Shown here: positions 34,326 to 43,478 of the stretch, one piece after another
How the letters are laid out: the number at the start of each line of letters is the position of its first letter
Position numbering within the stretch: the first letter of the stretch is position 1
DNA from: Thermogladius sp023256015
Lineage (GTDB): Archaea > Thermoproteota > Thermoprotei_A > Sulfolobales > Desulfurococcaceae
Reading direction: 5' to 3'
Length of the DNA stretch: 64,000 bases
NCBI RefSeq assembly: GCF_051131135.1
Contig: NZ_CP151274.1
Location: 992,001-1,056,000 of the forward strand
The notes under the pieces: generated by a model
Databases searched by the model: none
The model's input: only the letters and a program-made list of their open reading frames with translations
Told to the model about the DNA's origin: nothing
Position numbers and translations under genes: made by a program

Positions 34326-34946
34326 TTGGCAGAGGAGCCCGTTTCAAAGGCTATGGCAAGGGTAATACTCTACGCGATCTTAGTAGCCATCGTGATGGGC
34401 ATCCTCCAGTGGTTCTTCACTCAGGGTCTTAGCATGCTGTACGAGGCTACTAAACTGGGCGGCTTCCTGACTTTAATGGACTACGCGGTGTACGTCTACA
34501 TAATAGTGTTGCTGGTGCTCGGCTGGATGATAGTCAACGCCGTGGCCTCGCTCTTCTACGCCATGACACTGCCCAAGTACGGCAAGTCCACGGCGGCAGC
34601 CGTGAGGAGCATGATCAGGATACTGGGTATCGGCGGCCTCCTCGCGGGCATAGCCGGCGGGGTATCGGGCGGGGCAGCCGGGGTGGCCCTTGGAGGCTTC
34701 ATAGGCTTAGTGGTGGGCTTCGCCACTCAGAACGTGCTGAGCCAGGCCGTGGCGGGCATGTTCATTCTACTGGCGAGGCCGTTCAAGATAGGCGACGTGG
34801 TCGACATAGCTGGCGAGAGCGAGGTTACAGTAGAGGACATAGGGTCTATGTTCACAGTCGTTAAGAGGAAGGACGGGCTGACAGTCCTAATACCGAGCTC
34901 CATGATCGTCGGCCAGAAGATAGTCATAAGGTCTAGGGCCAGCTAG
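34326..34946 (+). CDS. MscS-family mechanosensitive channel, short form
   Basis: 206 aa, TTG start with a strong GGGGGGA site. Two N-terminal helices, then a Gly/Ala-rich pore helix (GGLLAGIAGGVSGGAAG, GGFIGLVVGFATQNVLSQ), then the beta domain LARPFKIGDVVDI and DGLTVLIPSSMIVG. It ends after the beta domain, without the large alpha/beta vestibule of E. coli MscS, so it is a minimal channel. Confidence 0.83.
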   Translation: MAEEPVSKAMARVILYAILVAIVMGILQWFFTQGLSMLYEATKLGGFLTLMDYAVYVYIIVLLVLGWMIVNAVASLFYAMTLPKYGKSTAAAVRSMIRILGIGGLLAGIAGGVSGGAAGVALGGFIGLVVGFATQNVLSQAVAGMFILLARPFKIGDVVDIAGESEVTVEDIGSMFTVVKRKDGLTVLIPSSMIVGQKIVIRSRAS

Positions 34947-34957
34947 TCTTCTAACGC

Positions 34958-36160
34958 CTACCAACTTTTTTTCACTAGGAGCAACGGGACTAGGTTGAGT
35001 ATCACTAGTAGAAGCACTGTCGTGTCGAGCCCTAGGATAGTCATGACGAAACCGGACGTCAGGGTGCCCACTAGGCTCGAGGCCTCCGCCACTATGTTGA
35101 ACAGGCCCACGTTGCTCCCGCTTGTCGTAGTAACGTAGAGGGTGTAGATCGTCGTGTCGATCACCAGGTTCGAGATGTAGATCGCCGCCAGGAGGACCGA
35201 GGAGGAGCCGAGGTCTGGCCTCCAGAACACGATCCCCGCCACGCTCGCGACCTTGACTAGAGCGGCCAGGGTAAAGGCCCCCTTACTCACGACGTTCGGC
35301 GGCAGGACGAGCATTACCGTGAACCCGATCGACTTCCCCAACCCGTACAAGGCGATAACATCCGGGGTCTTGAGGCCCATCAGTCGTATGAACACGAACG
35401 GTAGAGGCGTGAACAGGTACTCGTTACCGATCCTGAAGGCGGCTAGCGCGGCGGCGATGAGGGTCAAACTAATCCCGTCCTTGACAAACCTTTCAATGAG
35501 GATATTGACTTTCTCGCCGTTGGCGTAGTCTAGGCTGGAGATAGTCAGGTACCCGTGTATCCGTGTAAGGCTTTTCTTAAGGTGGCTCTCTATCCTGGTC
35601 AGTATTTTCTCGAAACGTAGCGACGGCTGAGGTACCACCAGTACTAGGAGGGCGCTCCCGGCTAAGACGAATACTGCTATGAGCTGAAAGTACCACGTCT
35701 CAAATAGGCTACTCCACACTCTGGAGACGCCTAGCAAGAGTAGTCCCTCGAATAGGACGGCCAGCTGTGCGAGCCTCCTGCTGTAGTGAGACCACTGATG
35801 GCTCGGGTAGGACTCGAGAACAGCCGTCTGGCAGCCCGTCTTCACGTACGAGTACGTGACGGCGTGGAGCACGTATGCCGTGTACAGCAAGGCGGCGCTC
35901 CTCCAACCGACAGACAGGTAGAAGAGAGGAATGAAGGTGGCGAACGCCAAGAAGCCTATTAAGGTGGGCCTCTTGGTCAGACCAGCGTTTGACAGCAGGT
36001 TAGAGTGCCTCAGTGAGGGAATGACCGCGGCGGTCCATAGCGCGTTGAGTAGACCAAGCTCGACTGGGGTGAAGTTGAGTAGCCTGACAGCTACGATGTT
36101 GACCAGCAAGTCCATGACGCCCAGTGTCGCTAGCGCTAGACCAGCTATGTAGAGCCACAT
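34958..36160 (-). CDS. MFS-like multi-pass transporter
   Basis: 400 aa, ATG start, about 12 hydrophobic segments in two halves with a basic central loop near 185-225 (KILTRIESHLKKSLTRIHGYL). Start region NIVAVRLLNFTPVELGLLNALW fits major facilitator proteins. No substrate signature was recognised. Confidence 0.65.
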   Translation of the reverse strand: MWLYIAGLALATLGVMDLLVNIVAVRLLNFTPVELGLLNALWTAAVIPSLRHSNLLSNAGLTKRPTLIGFLAFATFIPLFYLSVGWRSAALLYTAYVLHAVTYSYVKTGCQTAVLESYPSHQWSHYSRRLAQLAVLFEGLLLLGVSRVWSSLFETWYFQLIAVFVLAGSALLVLVVPQPSLRFEKILTRIESHLKKSLTRIHGYLTISSLDYANGEKVNILIERFVKDGISLTLIAAALAAFRIGNEYLFTPLPFVFIRLMGLKTPDVIALYGLGKSIGFTVMLVLPPNVVSKGAFTLAALVKVASVAGIVFWRPDLGSSSVLLAAIYISNLVIDTTIYTLYVTTTSGSNVGLFNIVAEASSLVGTLTSGFVMTILGLDTTVLLLVILNLVPLLLVKKSW

Positions 36161-36220
36161 ACGGGTCGCCAGAATTAACTCCCGGGGCGTCTAGTTTTTA
36201 AACGGGGGTGTTTCGCGTGG

Positions 36221-37210
36221 TTAGGCGGATTTCACGTAGCCCCCGAACTGGTCCCAGCCGTAGATCGCCACCCTATCGACGCCCTCTAGTTTGAGCCCGG
36301 AGCCCTCGACAACTTCGCCTATCACCTCGTATTCCACGCCGTAGGACTCGAGGTCCTCGACGACCTCTCCTAGGCCCTCCTTGCTCACAGTCATGACCAC
36401 CCCGTACTCCTCTCCCCCGTTCAAGGACAGCTCGTACAAGCACTCGAGCCGCCCCTCGCAGAGCTCGTAGACCTCCTTAAAGACTGGAGGCGGTCTTTCG
36501 ACCCTTAAGCCCACCCCGCTCAACCTGGCGATCTCCATCATGGTGAACCCCAGCCCGTCGCTCACGTCCATGCTTGCGTGGACGCTCTTGTAGTTGAGGG
36601 CGATCACCGTCCCCACTCTGACGTCAACGAGAGGTCTCCTCGTCTTCTCGACCACCCAGGCGGTCCGCGAGGCCTCCTCTACACCTCTAAGGGCTACGTA
36701 GCCCATCGCCCCGTACCTCCCCGTGACGACCACGGCGTCCCCGGGCCTAGCGCCGCTCCTGGGTGGGGGCCTCTTGGCTGTAGTGAAGCCGATCATCGTC
36801 ACTGATACCCAGGGGGCCCCCGAACTGTTAGTGTCGCCACCCACCCAGCTCACACCGTAGTACTTGAAGGCCTCGCTCAGCCCGCGGACTATGGCCTCCG
36901 CATCGGACAGGTCTAGGTCGGGGCTTAGCCCGAGCGAGACGAGCGCGTAGGCCGGTCTCGACCCCTTGGCAACGTGGTCGCTAACGGCCCCTGTAGCGAT
37001 AGCCCAAGCCGCGTCCTCGAGGCTCCTCCAGGGGAGTTTAACGCCCTTGATAGAGGCGGCGTCGACGGAGGCGACGATCCTAGGAGCCAGAGGCAGGAAG
37101 TCCACAGCGTCGTCGGGGAACCCGAGCCGAGAGAGGGGCGGACTCTTGCCGAGGTAGGGGCGTAGCACGCCCTCTATGAACAGCCTCTCCGTGAGCTCCC
37201 CCAGCTTCAT
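36221..37210 (-). CDS. thiL: Thiamine-monophosphate kinase
   Basis: 329 aa, ATG start. PurM/AIRS-like fold: FPDDAVDFLP (usually GDDAA), AIATGAVSDHVAKGSRP, SWVGGDTNSSG, MDVSDGLGFTMMEIARLSGVG and SLNGGEEYGVVMTV, the typical ThiL order. It phosphorylates thiamine phosphate to thiamine diphosphate, the cofactor of the por enzyme encoded in this window. No other thi gene is nearby. Confidence 0.87.
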   Translation of the reverse strand: MKLGELTERLFIEGVLRPYLGKSPPLSRLGFPDDAVDFLPLAPRIVASVDAASIKGVKLPWRSLEDAAWAIATGAVSDHVAKGSRPAYALVSLGLSPDLDLSDAEAIVRGLSEAFKYYGVSWVGGDTNSSGAPWVSVTMIGFTTAKRPPPRSGARPGDAVVVTGRYGAMGYVALRGVEEASRTAWVVEKTRRPLVDVRVGTVIALNYKSVHASMDVSDGLGFTMMEIARLSGVGLRVERPPPVFKEVYELCEGRLECLYELSLNGGEEYGVVMTVSKEGLGEVVEDLESYGVEYEVIGEVVEGSGLKLEGVDRVAIYGWDQFGGYVKSA

Positions 37211-37279
37211 TAGGGCACCTAACTCATTTTAAGAGAAGCCGATAAATATTCTATCCTGACCTCTCGAATAGGGGTTTGG

Positions 37280-38845
37280 ATGAGCGAGCTGGAGTACACT
37301 GCTGAGAGAGCCGGCGCGCACGCCCTCCTCTACGCCGCCTCGACGGTCGTCTATCTCCTAGTCCAAGTCGCTACACTGATGGTTGTGGCCAGGCTGCTAG
37401 GCCCCGCCAACTACGGCCTCTACAACCTGGCGGCTATACCCGTAGGCGTGCTATCGCTGCTCACAGACTTCGGGATAGACGCCGCGGTACTGAGGTACTC
37501 CTCCCTCTACGCTAGTAGGGGGCTGGTCTGCCGAGTCGCTTCGCTGGCTAAGAGGGCGTTGCTACTCAAGCTCGTTTTGTCTCTATCGGTCGTAGCCCCA
37601 GCCCTAGTGCTGGCGGAGCCTCTCGGCCAGGTTCTGAGCAGCAGGAGCGGCATCGGACTCTACGTCTCCCTTTACACTATCGTGCTAGTCCCCCAAGTAC
37701 TCGCCGCAGACGCCGCTAGCCTCATGGTCGGCCTGGGGAGGGCGGGGGCCAGGACCGTAGTGGTCATAGCCCAACCTCTCGCGAGGCTGGCGGCGGTACT
37801 GGCCCTGTTCAGCCTAGTGGGCCCAACGGTTGAAAACGCGATACTCGCCCTGGCCGTCTCCTACGTGGTTGCCATAGCTGTATCGGTTGCCATGGTGAAG
37901 GACGTCCTCTCGTCGCCCGGGTGCGGTTTCGAAATGGACGAGGTCGTCGGATACGCGCTGACGGTCTACACGGGGAGCGTGGCTGGAGCTGTTGTCGCTA
38001 GGCTACAGGGCTACTTGCTGGGGTTCATAACGGCCTCCATGGGCGTGGCCGGCAACAGCGTGGCGGGCTACTTCAACGCCGCATACAACTTCCTAGGCGC
38101 CGTAGGAGCAGTCTACGGGGCCCTGGCAACCCCCCTACTCCCCCTCTTCGTCCACCAGTCGAAGAACGAGGAGGGCTTTAAAGGCATAGTCGAGGCGGTG
38201 CTAGCGACCCTCTTCGCTCTCACGCTCCCGCTGTCCCTAGTCTCGATCTTGTACTCCGGCGACGTGATCAGGACGGTGTACGGCCCAGAGTACGCTGAGG
38301 CGGGCTTCTACTACACTGTAATATCGGTCTCTCTACTGCTTTGGCCCTTCGGCGTCGTCGCGGGCAACGTGATCCAGGCTTACGGTGTCAAGCGGGTGAT
38401 CCTGCTCTCCAACACAATATCGCTGGTCTCCGGCGCTCTACTTTACCTCGGGCTGGGCCTAACCCTCGGCGTCGCCGGGCTGGCTATAGCCAGCGCCCTG
38501 GCCAGTATACCCGTCCTAGTCTACCAGCTCTCCTACCTCGAGGCCGCCGGTTTCAGGCTAGGGTACTCGAAGTACCTGAAGACCGCTGTAGCGTCCGTGC
38601 TCTCGGCCCTCGCCTCAGTCCCCCTGGCGAGGCTCCTAGCGCTGTCCGTCGCTAGGCTCGTACTCGGCTTCACGTTCTCGGCCCTCCTCTACAGCGTGCT
38701 CCTGGCGGCCTTCAACGCCCTAGGCGACGTAGAGCTCTCCTTCCTGGTGAGGATCTCCAGGAGCATCCCTGTACTCGGCTGGGTACTCGCGGCCTACGTC
38801 GCCTTCTATACCAGGCTGAGAGACTCCCTGGTGAGGCTGTTCTGA
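37280..38845 (+). CDS. Polysaccharide/oligosaccharide flippase (Wzx/MATE-like)
   Basis: 521 aa, ATG start, about 14 helices. The N terminus VVARLLGPANYGLYNLAAIP and TDFGIDAAVLRYSSLY are the usual signature of Wzx-type lipid-linked sugar flippases. It probably moves lipid-linked glycans for S-layer or surface-protein glycosylation. It is divergent from thiL and not in a recognisable glycan cluster. Confidence 0.83.
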   Translation: MSELEYTAERAGAHALLYAASTVVYLLVQVATLMVVARLLGPANYGLYNLAAIPVGVLSLLTDFGIDAAVLRYSSLYASRGLVCRVASLAKRALLLKLVLSLSVVAPALVLAEPLGQVLSSRSGIGLYVSLYTIVLVPQVLAADAASLMVGLGRAGARTVVVIAQPLARLAAVLALFSLVGPTVENAILALAVSYVVAIAVSVAMVKDVLSSPGCGFEMDEVVGYALTVYTGSVAGAVVARLQGYLLGFITASMGVAGNSVAGYFNAAYNFLGAVGAVYGALATPLLPLFVHQSKNEEGFKGIVEAVLATLFALTLPLSLVSILYSGDVIRTVYGPEYAEAGFYYTVISVSLLLWPFGVVAGNVIQAYGVKRVILLSNTISLVSGALLYLGLGLTLGVAGLAIASALASIPVLVYQLSYLEAAGFRLGYSKYLKTAVASVLSALASVPLARLLALSVARLVLGFTFSALLYSVLLAAFNALGDVELSFLVRISRSIPVLGWVLAAYVAFYTRLRDSLVRLF

Positions 38846-38886
38846 ACCGATAAATTGCCTGGTAGCCTAATTATAGAGGACACGAG

Positions 38887-40125
38887 GTGTTTACACTGGG
38901 GGTAAAGGGCATTAAAGAGCTGGTCAGCGTACGAGAGGCCGTCTCTAGGCTGGCTAAAGTACTAGCGAAGATAGAGCTGGGCGTGGAGGAAGTAGAAGTT
39001 CTGGAGGCCTACGGTAGGGTCCTAGCAAGCGACGTCGTCGCCCTAGTAGACCACCCGGGCTTCGATAGGAGTGCGGTGGACGGGTACGCGGTCGTAAGCT
39101 CCGACACGTATAGTGCTAGCATGTTTAACCCAGCCGAGCTGGAGGTGGTGGAGGCCTTCGCCATAGGCCCTGGCAAGGCGAGGCCGGTCAGTACCGGCGA
39201 GCCCCTGCCGAGTGGGGCCGACGCCGTGGTGATGGAGGAGGACGTGAAGAGGGTCGGCGGTAAGATACTCGTATACAAGCCGGTGGCCCGGGGCTCCAAC
39301 GTCTCGAGGCGCGGAGAGGACTTCGCGAGGGGGGAGGTGCTGGTCAGGGCTGGAACAGTCCTCGACTTCAGGAAGATACCCATCATATACGCGTCCGGCC
39401 ACAGCACTGTAAGAGTCTTCAGGAAGCTGAGAGTAGGCGTGGTGACTGTAGGCAGCGAGGTCGTCGAGCCCGGCCCCGACACAGCGGGCCTTGAGAGAGG
39501 CCGCGTCTTCAACTCTACGGGATACGTTGTGCTGTCATACCTGAGGAGGCTCCCATTCATTGAGGCCAGGTACTACGGCGTCGTACCCGACGACCTAGGC
39601 CTGCTCGCCGACTTCGCAGCCAGAGCTCTCGCGCTAAACGACGTCGTCGTAACCACCGGTGGTACTGGGCCGGGCGAGGGAGACCTGGTCTACGACCTCG
39701 TCGAGACGCGCGGGGCCTGGGTCTTCAGGGGCGTGGCGATGAGGCCCGGTAGGCCGACCAGTGCGTCGGTGATCGACGGGAAGCCCGTGCTCCACCTCAG
39801 CGGCTTCCCGCTTGCTGCGTGGGTCGGCCTGGAGGGGGTCTTCAGGCCGGCGATGGTCGAGGCGCTCGGCTTGAAGGGGTTCAGCAACCAAGTCGTCTAC
39901 GCCAAGCTCGCGAGGAGGCTGCCTAACCAGGCGGGCTACACCACGTTCGTGAGAAGCACGTTGACCGGCGGCGTCGGGGGCCTGCCGCTAGTGGAGCCGT
40001 TCATGTTGAGGGGTAGCGGGTTGTTGAGGAGCCTAGCGGAGACGAACTCGTACATCCGGCTAGAGGAGGGTAGTGAGGGGTTCGAGGAGGGCGAGGTAGT
40101 GCCCGTCTACCTGGACTGGCCTTAG
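38887..40125 (+). CDS. moeA: MoeA molybdopterin molybdenumtransferase
   Basis: 412 aa, GTG start. Domains: MoeA N-terminal (DHPGFDRSAVDGYAVVSSDT, GEPLPSGADAVVMEEDV), MoCF-binding (VVTTGGTGPGEGDLVYDLVE, GVAMRPGRPTSASVIDGKP, SGFPLAAWVG) and C-terminal domain. It inserts the metal (Mo or, likely here, W) into adenylylated molybdopterin made by MoaB. Confidence 0.93.
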   Translation: MFTLGVKGIKELVSVREAVSRLAKVLAKIELGVEEVEVLEAYGRVLASDVVALVDHPGFDRSAVDGYAVVSSDTYSASMFNPAELEVVEAFAIGPGKARPVSTGEPLPSGADAVVMEEDVKRVGGKILVYKPVARGSNVSRRGEDFARGEVLVRAGTVLDFRKIPIIYASGHSTVRVFRKLRVGVVTVGSEVVEPGPDTAGLERGRVFNSTGYVVLSYLRRLPFIEARYYGVVPDDLGLLADFAARALALNDVVVTTGGTGPGEGDLVYDLVETRGAWVFRGVAMRPGRPTSASVIDGKPVLHLSGFPLAAWVGLEGVFRPAMVEALGLKGFSNQVVYAKLARRLPNQAGYTTFVRSTLTGGVGGLPLVEPFMLRGSGLLRSLAETNSYIRLEEGSEGFEEGEVVPVYLDWP

Positions 40126-40367
40126 ACGAGCGCCCACGCTATGAGAGTCCGCCCGTAGAGGGTAAAACGGCCGGGTCTCACCGATGAGCCTGGAGGAGGA
40201 GGGGACTAGTAGCGGGGGTCGGGAGGCCAACCCGTGTGGCGAGCGGAGCCGGAGTCGTTGCCGCGACGGCTTGCCCCCTCGTGCCCCGTGAGTCGTCTCT
40301 GGCGCCCTGGGAGGCCCTACGAGCGGAAAAAGCGCGAGGTGAGTTAACGGGCCAAAAACTCGGGGGC
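40126..40367. other. Gap without a recognised gene
   Basis: 242 bases between convergent moeA and the alcohol dehydrogenase gene. Short open frames lack ribosome sites or family features. I find no convincing RNA fold or repeat. Confidence 0.4.
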
Positions 40368-41522
40368 CTACAGAGCCGACAGGAAAACGTCCTTGACTAC
40401 CTCCTCGGTGACGGGGAAGGGCGTGTTCCCAACCATGTACTTTAGCCTGCTGAACAAGAACTCCGCGACTCTGCTCGCGTCGTTCTCCTTGAAGCCGTAG
40501 TCGCTCAGCCTCTCCTTGAAGCCGACCCGCTCTTGGAAAGCCTTAACGCTCTTCATAGCCCTCTCGGCGTCCTCGGCGACAGGCTTGATGTACGGGTTTA
40601 TAGGCTTGAGCAGCCTCGCGGACACCTCGGGGAGCACCTTGTGGGTGTAGTAGACCACCCGCGGCCCCAGCAGCGCTAGGCCCGCCCCGTGGGCCAGCCT
40701 GGGCTCGAAGCCGCTGAGGACGTGTTCTATCCCGTGGACGAGGTGGGTAGACGCCATGTCTATGCTCAGGCCCGCCAGCATGCTGGCGTAGAGCATGCTC
40801 GTCCTCAGGCCGACGTCCTTCAAGTTGTTGACCAGCCTTGGGAGCTTCTCGCCTATTATAGCGATCGCCTCGTACGACAGAGTCTCGACCAAGGGGTAGG
40901 ATACTGTGGACGTAGCGGACTCGTAGGCGTGGTAGAAGGCGTCTAGGCTCGTGTAAACGGTCTGCTCCAGGCTGAGCGTCAGGGTGTACCTGGGGTCGTC
41001 CACGCTGACGTCCGGGTAGGTCACAGAGAGACCGTGCTTCTCCCTCGTCTCGTCCACGGTGACGACAGCGTACCTGTCGACTTCAGTGCCGGTCCCGTGG
41101 GTCAGGTTGACGGCGAGTAGTGGGAGCTTCCTCTTTGGCTTGGCCCCCTTCAGCAGGTCCTCGAACCTCGCCCCAGCCACCGCTATCACCGAGGCGACCT
41201 TCGCCACGTCGATCACGCTACCCCCTCCAACGGCCACCACTGCGTCAACGCTCTCCCGCCAGAACAGCTCGCCCGCCCTGAGCGCCTGGCTGAGGTACGG
41301 GTTAGGCGCCACGTCGCTGAAGACTACGTACTCGACCCCCCTCTCGCTCAGGATCTTCAAAAGGTCGTCGAGGGCGCCGGAGACCTTCGCCGACTGCCGG
41401 CCCGTGACTACACCCACCTTCTTCTTACCCTCGAGAAACCACGCGGCCTTCTCGAGAGAGTTCTCCCCGAAATAGAGGGTGACTTCTTCGTGCTTCAGTC
41501 TAAAGGGCCTCACTTTGCCCAC
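40368..41522 (-). CDS. Iron-containing (group III) alcohol dehydrogenase
   Basis: 384 aa, GTG start. NAD(P)-binding VVAVGGGSVIDVAKVA and the metal site built from SLDAFYHAYES (Asp, His), HLVHGIEHVLSG (His) and RLAHGAGLALLGP (His). Substrates in the family range over small alcohols, glycerol and butanol; assignment is not possible here. In a fermenting archaeon it could dispose of reductant as alcohol. Confidence 0.87.
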   Translation of the reverse strand: MGKVRPFRLKHEEVTLYFGENSLEKAAWFLEGKKKVGVVTGRQSAKVSGALDDLLKILSERGVEYVVFSDVAPNPYLSQALRAGELFWRESVDAVVAVGGGSVIDVAKVASVIAVAGARFEDLLKGAKPKRKLPLLAVNLTHGTGTEVDRYAVVTVDETREKHGLSVTYPDVSVDDPRYTLTLSLEQTVYTSLDAFYHAYESATSTVSYPLVETLSYEAIAIIGEKLPRLVNNLKDVGLRTSMLYASMLAGLSIDMASTHLVHGIEHVLSGFEPRLAHGAGLALLGPRVVYYTHKVLPEVSARLLKPINPYIKPVAEDAERAMKSVKAFQERVGFKERLSDYGFKENDASRVAEFLFSRLKYMVGNTPFPVTEEVVKDVFLSAL

Positions 41523-41549
41523 CTTGTCTAGTTTTCTCTACAATCCTAT

Positions 41550-42656
41550 TTAATTCTTGTCTATGACGACGAAGTCTCTCACGGCTAGAAGCCCGTAGAT
41601 CCTCGCGGAAGCCTCGATTAGGCCGAACAAGGGGATGGTGAAGACGAGTACGGGCTCCCCGGCCTTGTACGAGCCGTAGAGGTACGCCGACGCGTAGTAT
41701 AGGCCGGCCGGCAGTATGAACCAGATTATGCCTGCTGCCAGCACGGCCGGAAGCATCGCCCAGGACGCGGTGAAGACCAGGCTCCAGAAGAACGCCCTGA
41801 ACCCTACGACGAGCTTCATGGGCAGGGGGCTGTGCTTGACGTCCGAGATGACCCCCTTGAACCACCTCCCCCTCTGCTTGATCAGGTCGGCTATGCTGTT
41901 GGGGCTCTTGATGAGGACCCTCGTGCCGCTCTGCCACGTTTTGTACCCCCTCTTGACGAGCTCTACAGAGAACCTGAAGTCCTCGGTGATACTCCTGTAG
42001 CTGAACCCCACATCCTTCAACACCCTCCCCTTCACTATGAGCAGCTCGCCGTGCAGCCCTAGGAGCGGCCTCCCGAGCAGTCCCGTGAAGAACCTGTACA
42101 GGGTCACGTCGTCTAGGAACCTGGCCCAGTCCATGACGTAGGCCAGCTTGCTCCTCCCCATCCTCGGCACGAGGACGCCGTTCCCGACGAAAACACCCCT
42201 AGACTCGTAGTAGGGTATCTCGTAGAGGAAGTCGTCGTCCAGGATGATGTTGTCGTCGTCTATGAAGACGTACCACTTCTCCCTGTCCACGTAGTTTTCG
42301 ATGAAGTAGTTAAGGGCCCTCCCCTTACCGACGAGGTCCCTCCTGTACCCCCTGGGGACGACCACGAGCTTGACGTGCCCGAGCCTCCTCAGCTCGGGTA
42401 GTAGCGGCGACTCCTCGTCTACTACCAGCGTTACGCCCCCGAACCTCCTCGCGTGGTAGCGGACCGTCTCGAACAGGCTCTTCCTCACCCTCTCGTCGGC
42501 CTTGGAGACGACGACGATCTCGAAGCTGCTCGCCTTCACGCCCCCTCTCTTAGGCCTGTACAGGATGTAGCCGGTCAAACCTATGGCGAGAATAGCCATG
42601 TAGGCTACGGCCAGCCCCTCGACGACCCCTATAGCGTCGCTGACTAGGTCCGGCAT
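41550..42656 (-). CDS. Membrane-bound processive GT2 glycosyltransferase
   Basis: 368 aa from ATG 42656. The frame is open to 42866, but a TATA-like element on the - strand at 42697-42706 and the divergent gene make that unlikely. An N-terminal helix is followed by the GT-A domain: FIDDDN (133-135), SITEDFRF and KQRGRWFKG (Q261, R264, W265), the D,DxD,ED,QxxRW pattern of hyaluronan/cellulose/chitin-type synthases, then three or four helices. It probably makes or lipid-links a surface polysaccharide. It is divergent from the secreted putative filament protein. Confidence 0.85.
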   Translation of the reverse strand: MPDLVSDAIGVVEGLAVAYMAILAIGLTGYILYRPKRGGVKASSFEIVVVSKADERVRKSLFETVRYHARRFGGVTLVVDEESPLLPELRRLGHVKLVVVPRGYRRDLVGKGRALNYFIENYVDREKWYVFIDDDNIILDDDFLYEIPYYESRGVFVGNGVLVPRMGRSKLAYVMDWARFLDDVTLYRFFTGLLGRPLLGLHGELLIVKGRVLKDVGFSYRSITEDFRFSVELVKRGYKTWQSGTRVLIKSPNSIADLIKQRGRWFKGVISDVKHSPLPMKLVVGFRAFFWSLVFTASWAMLPAVLAAGIIWFILPAGLYYASAYLYGSYKAGEPVLVFTIPLFGLIEASARIYGLLAVRDFVVIDKN

Positions 42657-42755
42657 CACTACCACATTACTGTTGACAGAGAATACTGAGTGCGTCGAAA
42701 AATAAAACCGTTTCCGGGGGCCGGCGAAGACGTGGACAGGCTCATTGGGCGGAAG

Positions 42756-42765
42756 GCTTAAAAGG
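42756..42765 (+). promoter_or_regulatory. TATA box of the TasA-like gene
   Basis: GGCTTAAAAG lies about 50 bases upstream of the start codon, leaving a short leader with the ribosome site GCGGTG at 42799-42804. Confidence 0.45.
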
Positions 42766-42810
42766 GGACTCAAAGGTATCATGTGATACAAACCCCCAGC
42801 GGTGCCTAGT

Positions 42811-43422
42811 ATGAGGTTCGACAGGAGAGTACTAGCCCTAGTCGCAGTAGCAGTCTTCACGAGCATAGTCTTCGCCAGCGTCTTCGTGTACTACCCGGCA
42901 TGGGTGACCGTCAGCCCCGTACAGCCGCCCGTCTACTTCGCGACGGGCTCGAACGCCAACCAACAGGACCTGGGCCCGAACAACACCATTGGCGTTTCGC
43001 TCGGGCCTAACTCTGCGAGTCTCGCCATCACGATACACCCCACCTACCAGGTGTCGTACTACAAGGACATCGTCCGCATAGTGAACGGTGACTCCTCGAA
43101 GGTGTACTACGCGTACCTGAGAGTCTATACCGCCGCGACGGGTCTACCGGACGGCTCCCAGCTAGTCCTTTACGTGTACAGTAAGGGTGCCTCTAGGAGT
43201 CTCTCCGGCTACCAGCCGCCCACTCCGGTATCGGGCACCTACCTTGCCAGCCTCGACCTGATCACCGCAACATCGCAGAAATTCCCGATAACGATCTCGG
43301 CGGGCAGCCCGGTGGAGATCGACCTCTACGTGTACATACCAGAGGGCTCCACGCCACCCGCGTCAGTTACCGCCAAGCTACTCCTAGTCTACACCACGTC
43401 TTCTACTGAGACGCCGCCGTAA
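42811..43422 (+). CDS. Secreted TasA/AbpA-like putative filament subunit
   Basis: 203 aa from ATG 42811 (GTG 42802 possible). An N-terminal basic-hydrophobic signal (MRFDRRVLALVAVAVF) is followed by a Pro-rich extended strand AWVTVSPVQPPVYFATGSN and a beta-rich body: GVSLGPNSASLAITIHPTYQ, YYKDIVRIVN, AYLRVYTAA, EIDLYVYIPE, KLLLVYTT. There are no Cys and few charged residues. The layout, a free N-terminal strand plus a jelly-roll body, recalls TasA/camelysin and the archaeal bundling pilin AbpA, which polymerise by donor-strand exchange. The adjacent SipW-like peptidase supports that. Homology is inferred from pattern only. Confidence 0.6.
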   Translation: MRFDRRVLALVAVAVFTSIVFASVFVYYPAWVTVSPVQPPVYFATGSNANQQDLGPNNTIGVSLGPNSASLAITIHPTYQVSYYKDIVRIVNGDSSKVYYAYLRVYTAATGLPDGSQLVLYVYSKGASRSLSGYQPPTPVSGTYLASLDLITATSQKFPITISAGSPVEIDLYVYIPEGSTPPASVTAKLLLVYTTSSTETPP

Positions 43423-43478
43423 ACACGACACCATTAAAACACTTTTTTATCAACTCTAACAACCTCCGCGGTGCTATC

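Noticed and set aside
40126..40367. Possible small genes or RNA between moeA and the alcohol dehydrogenase
   Set aside because: Only short Arg/Gly-rich frames and no stable fold found by hand.
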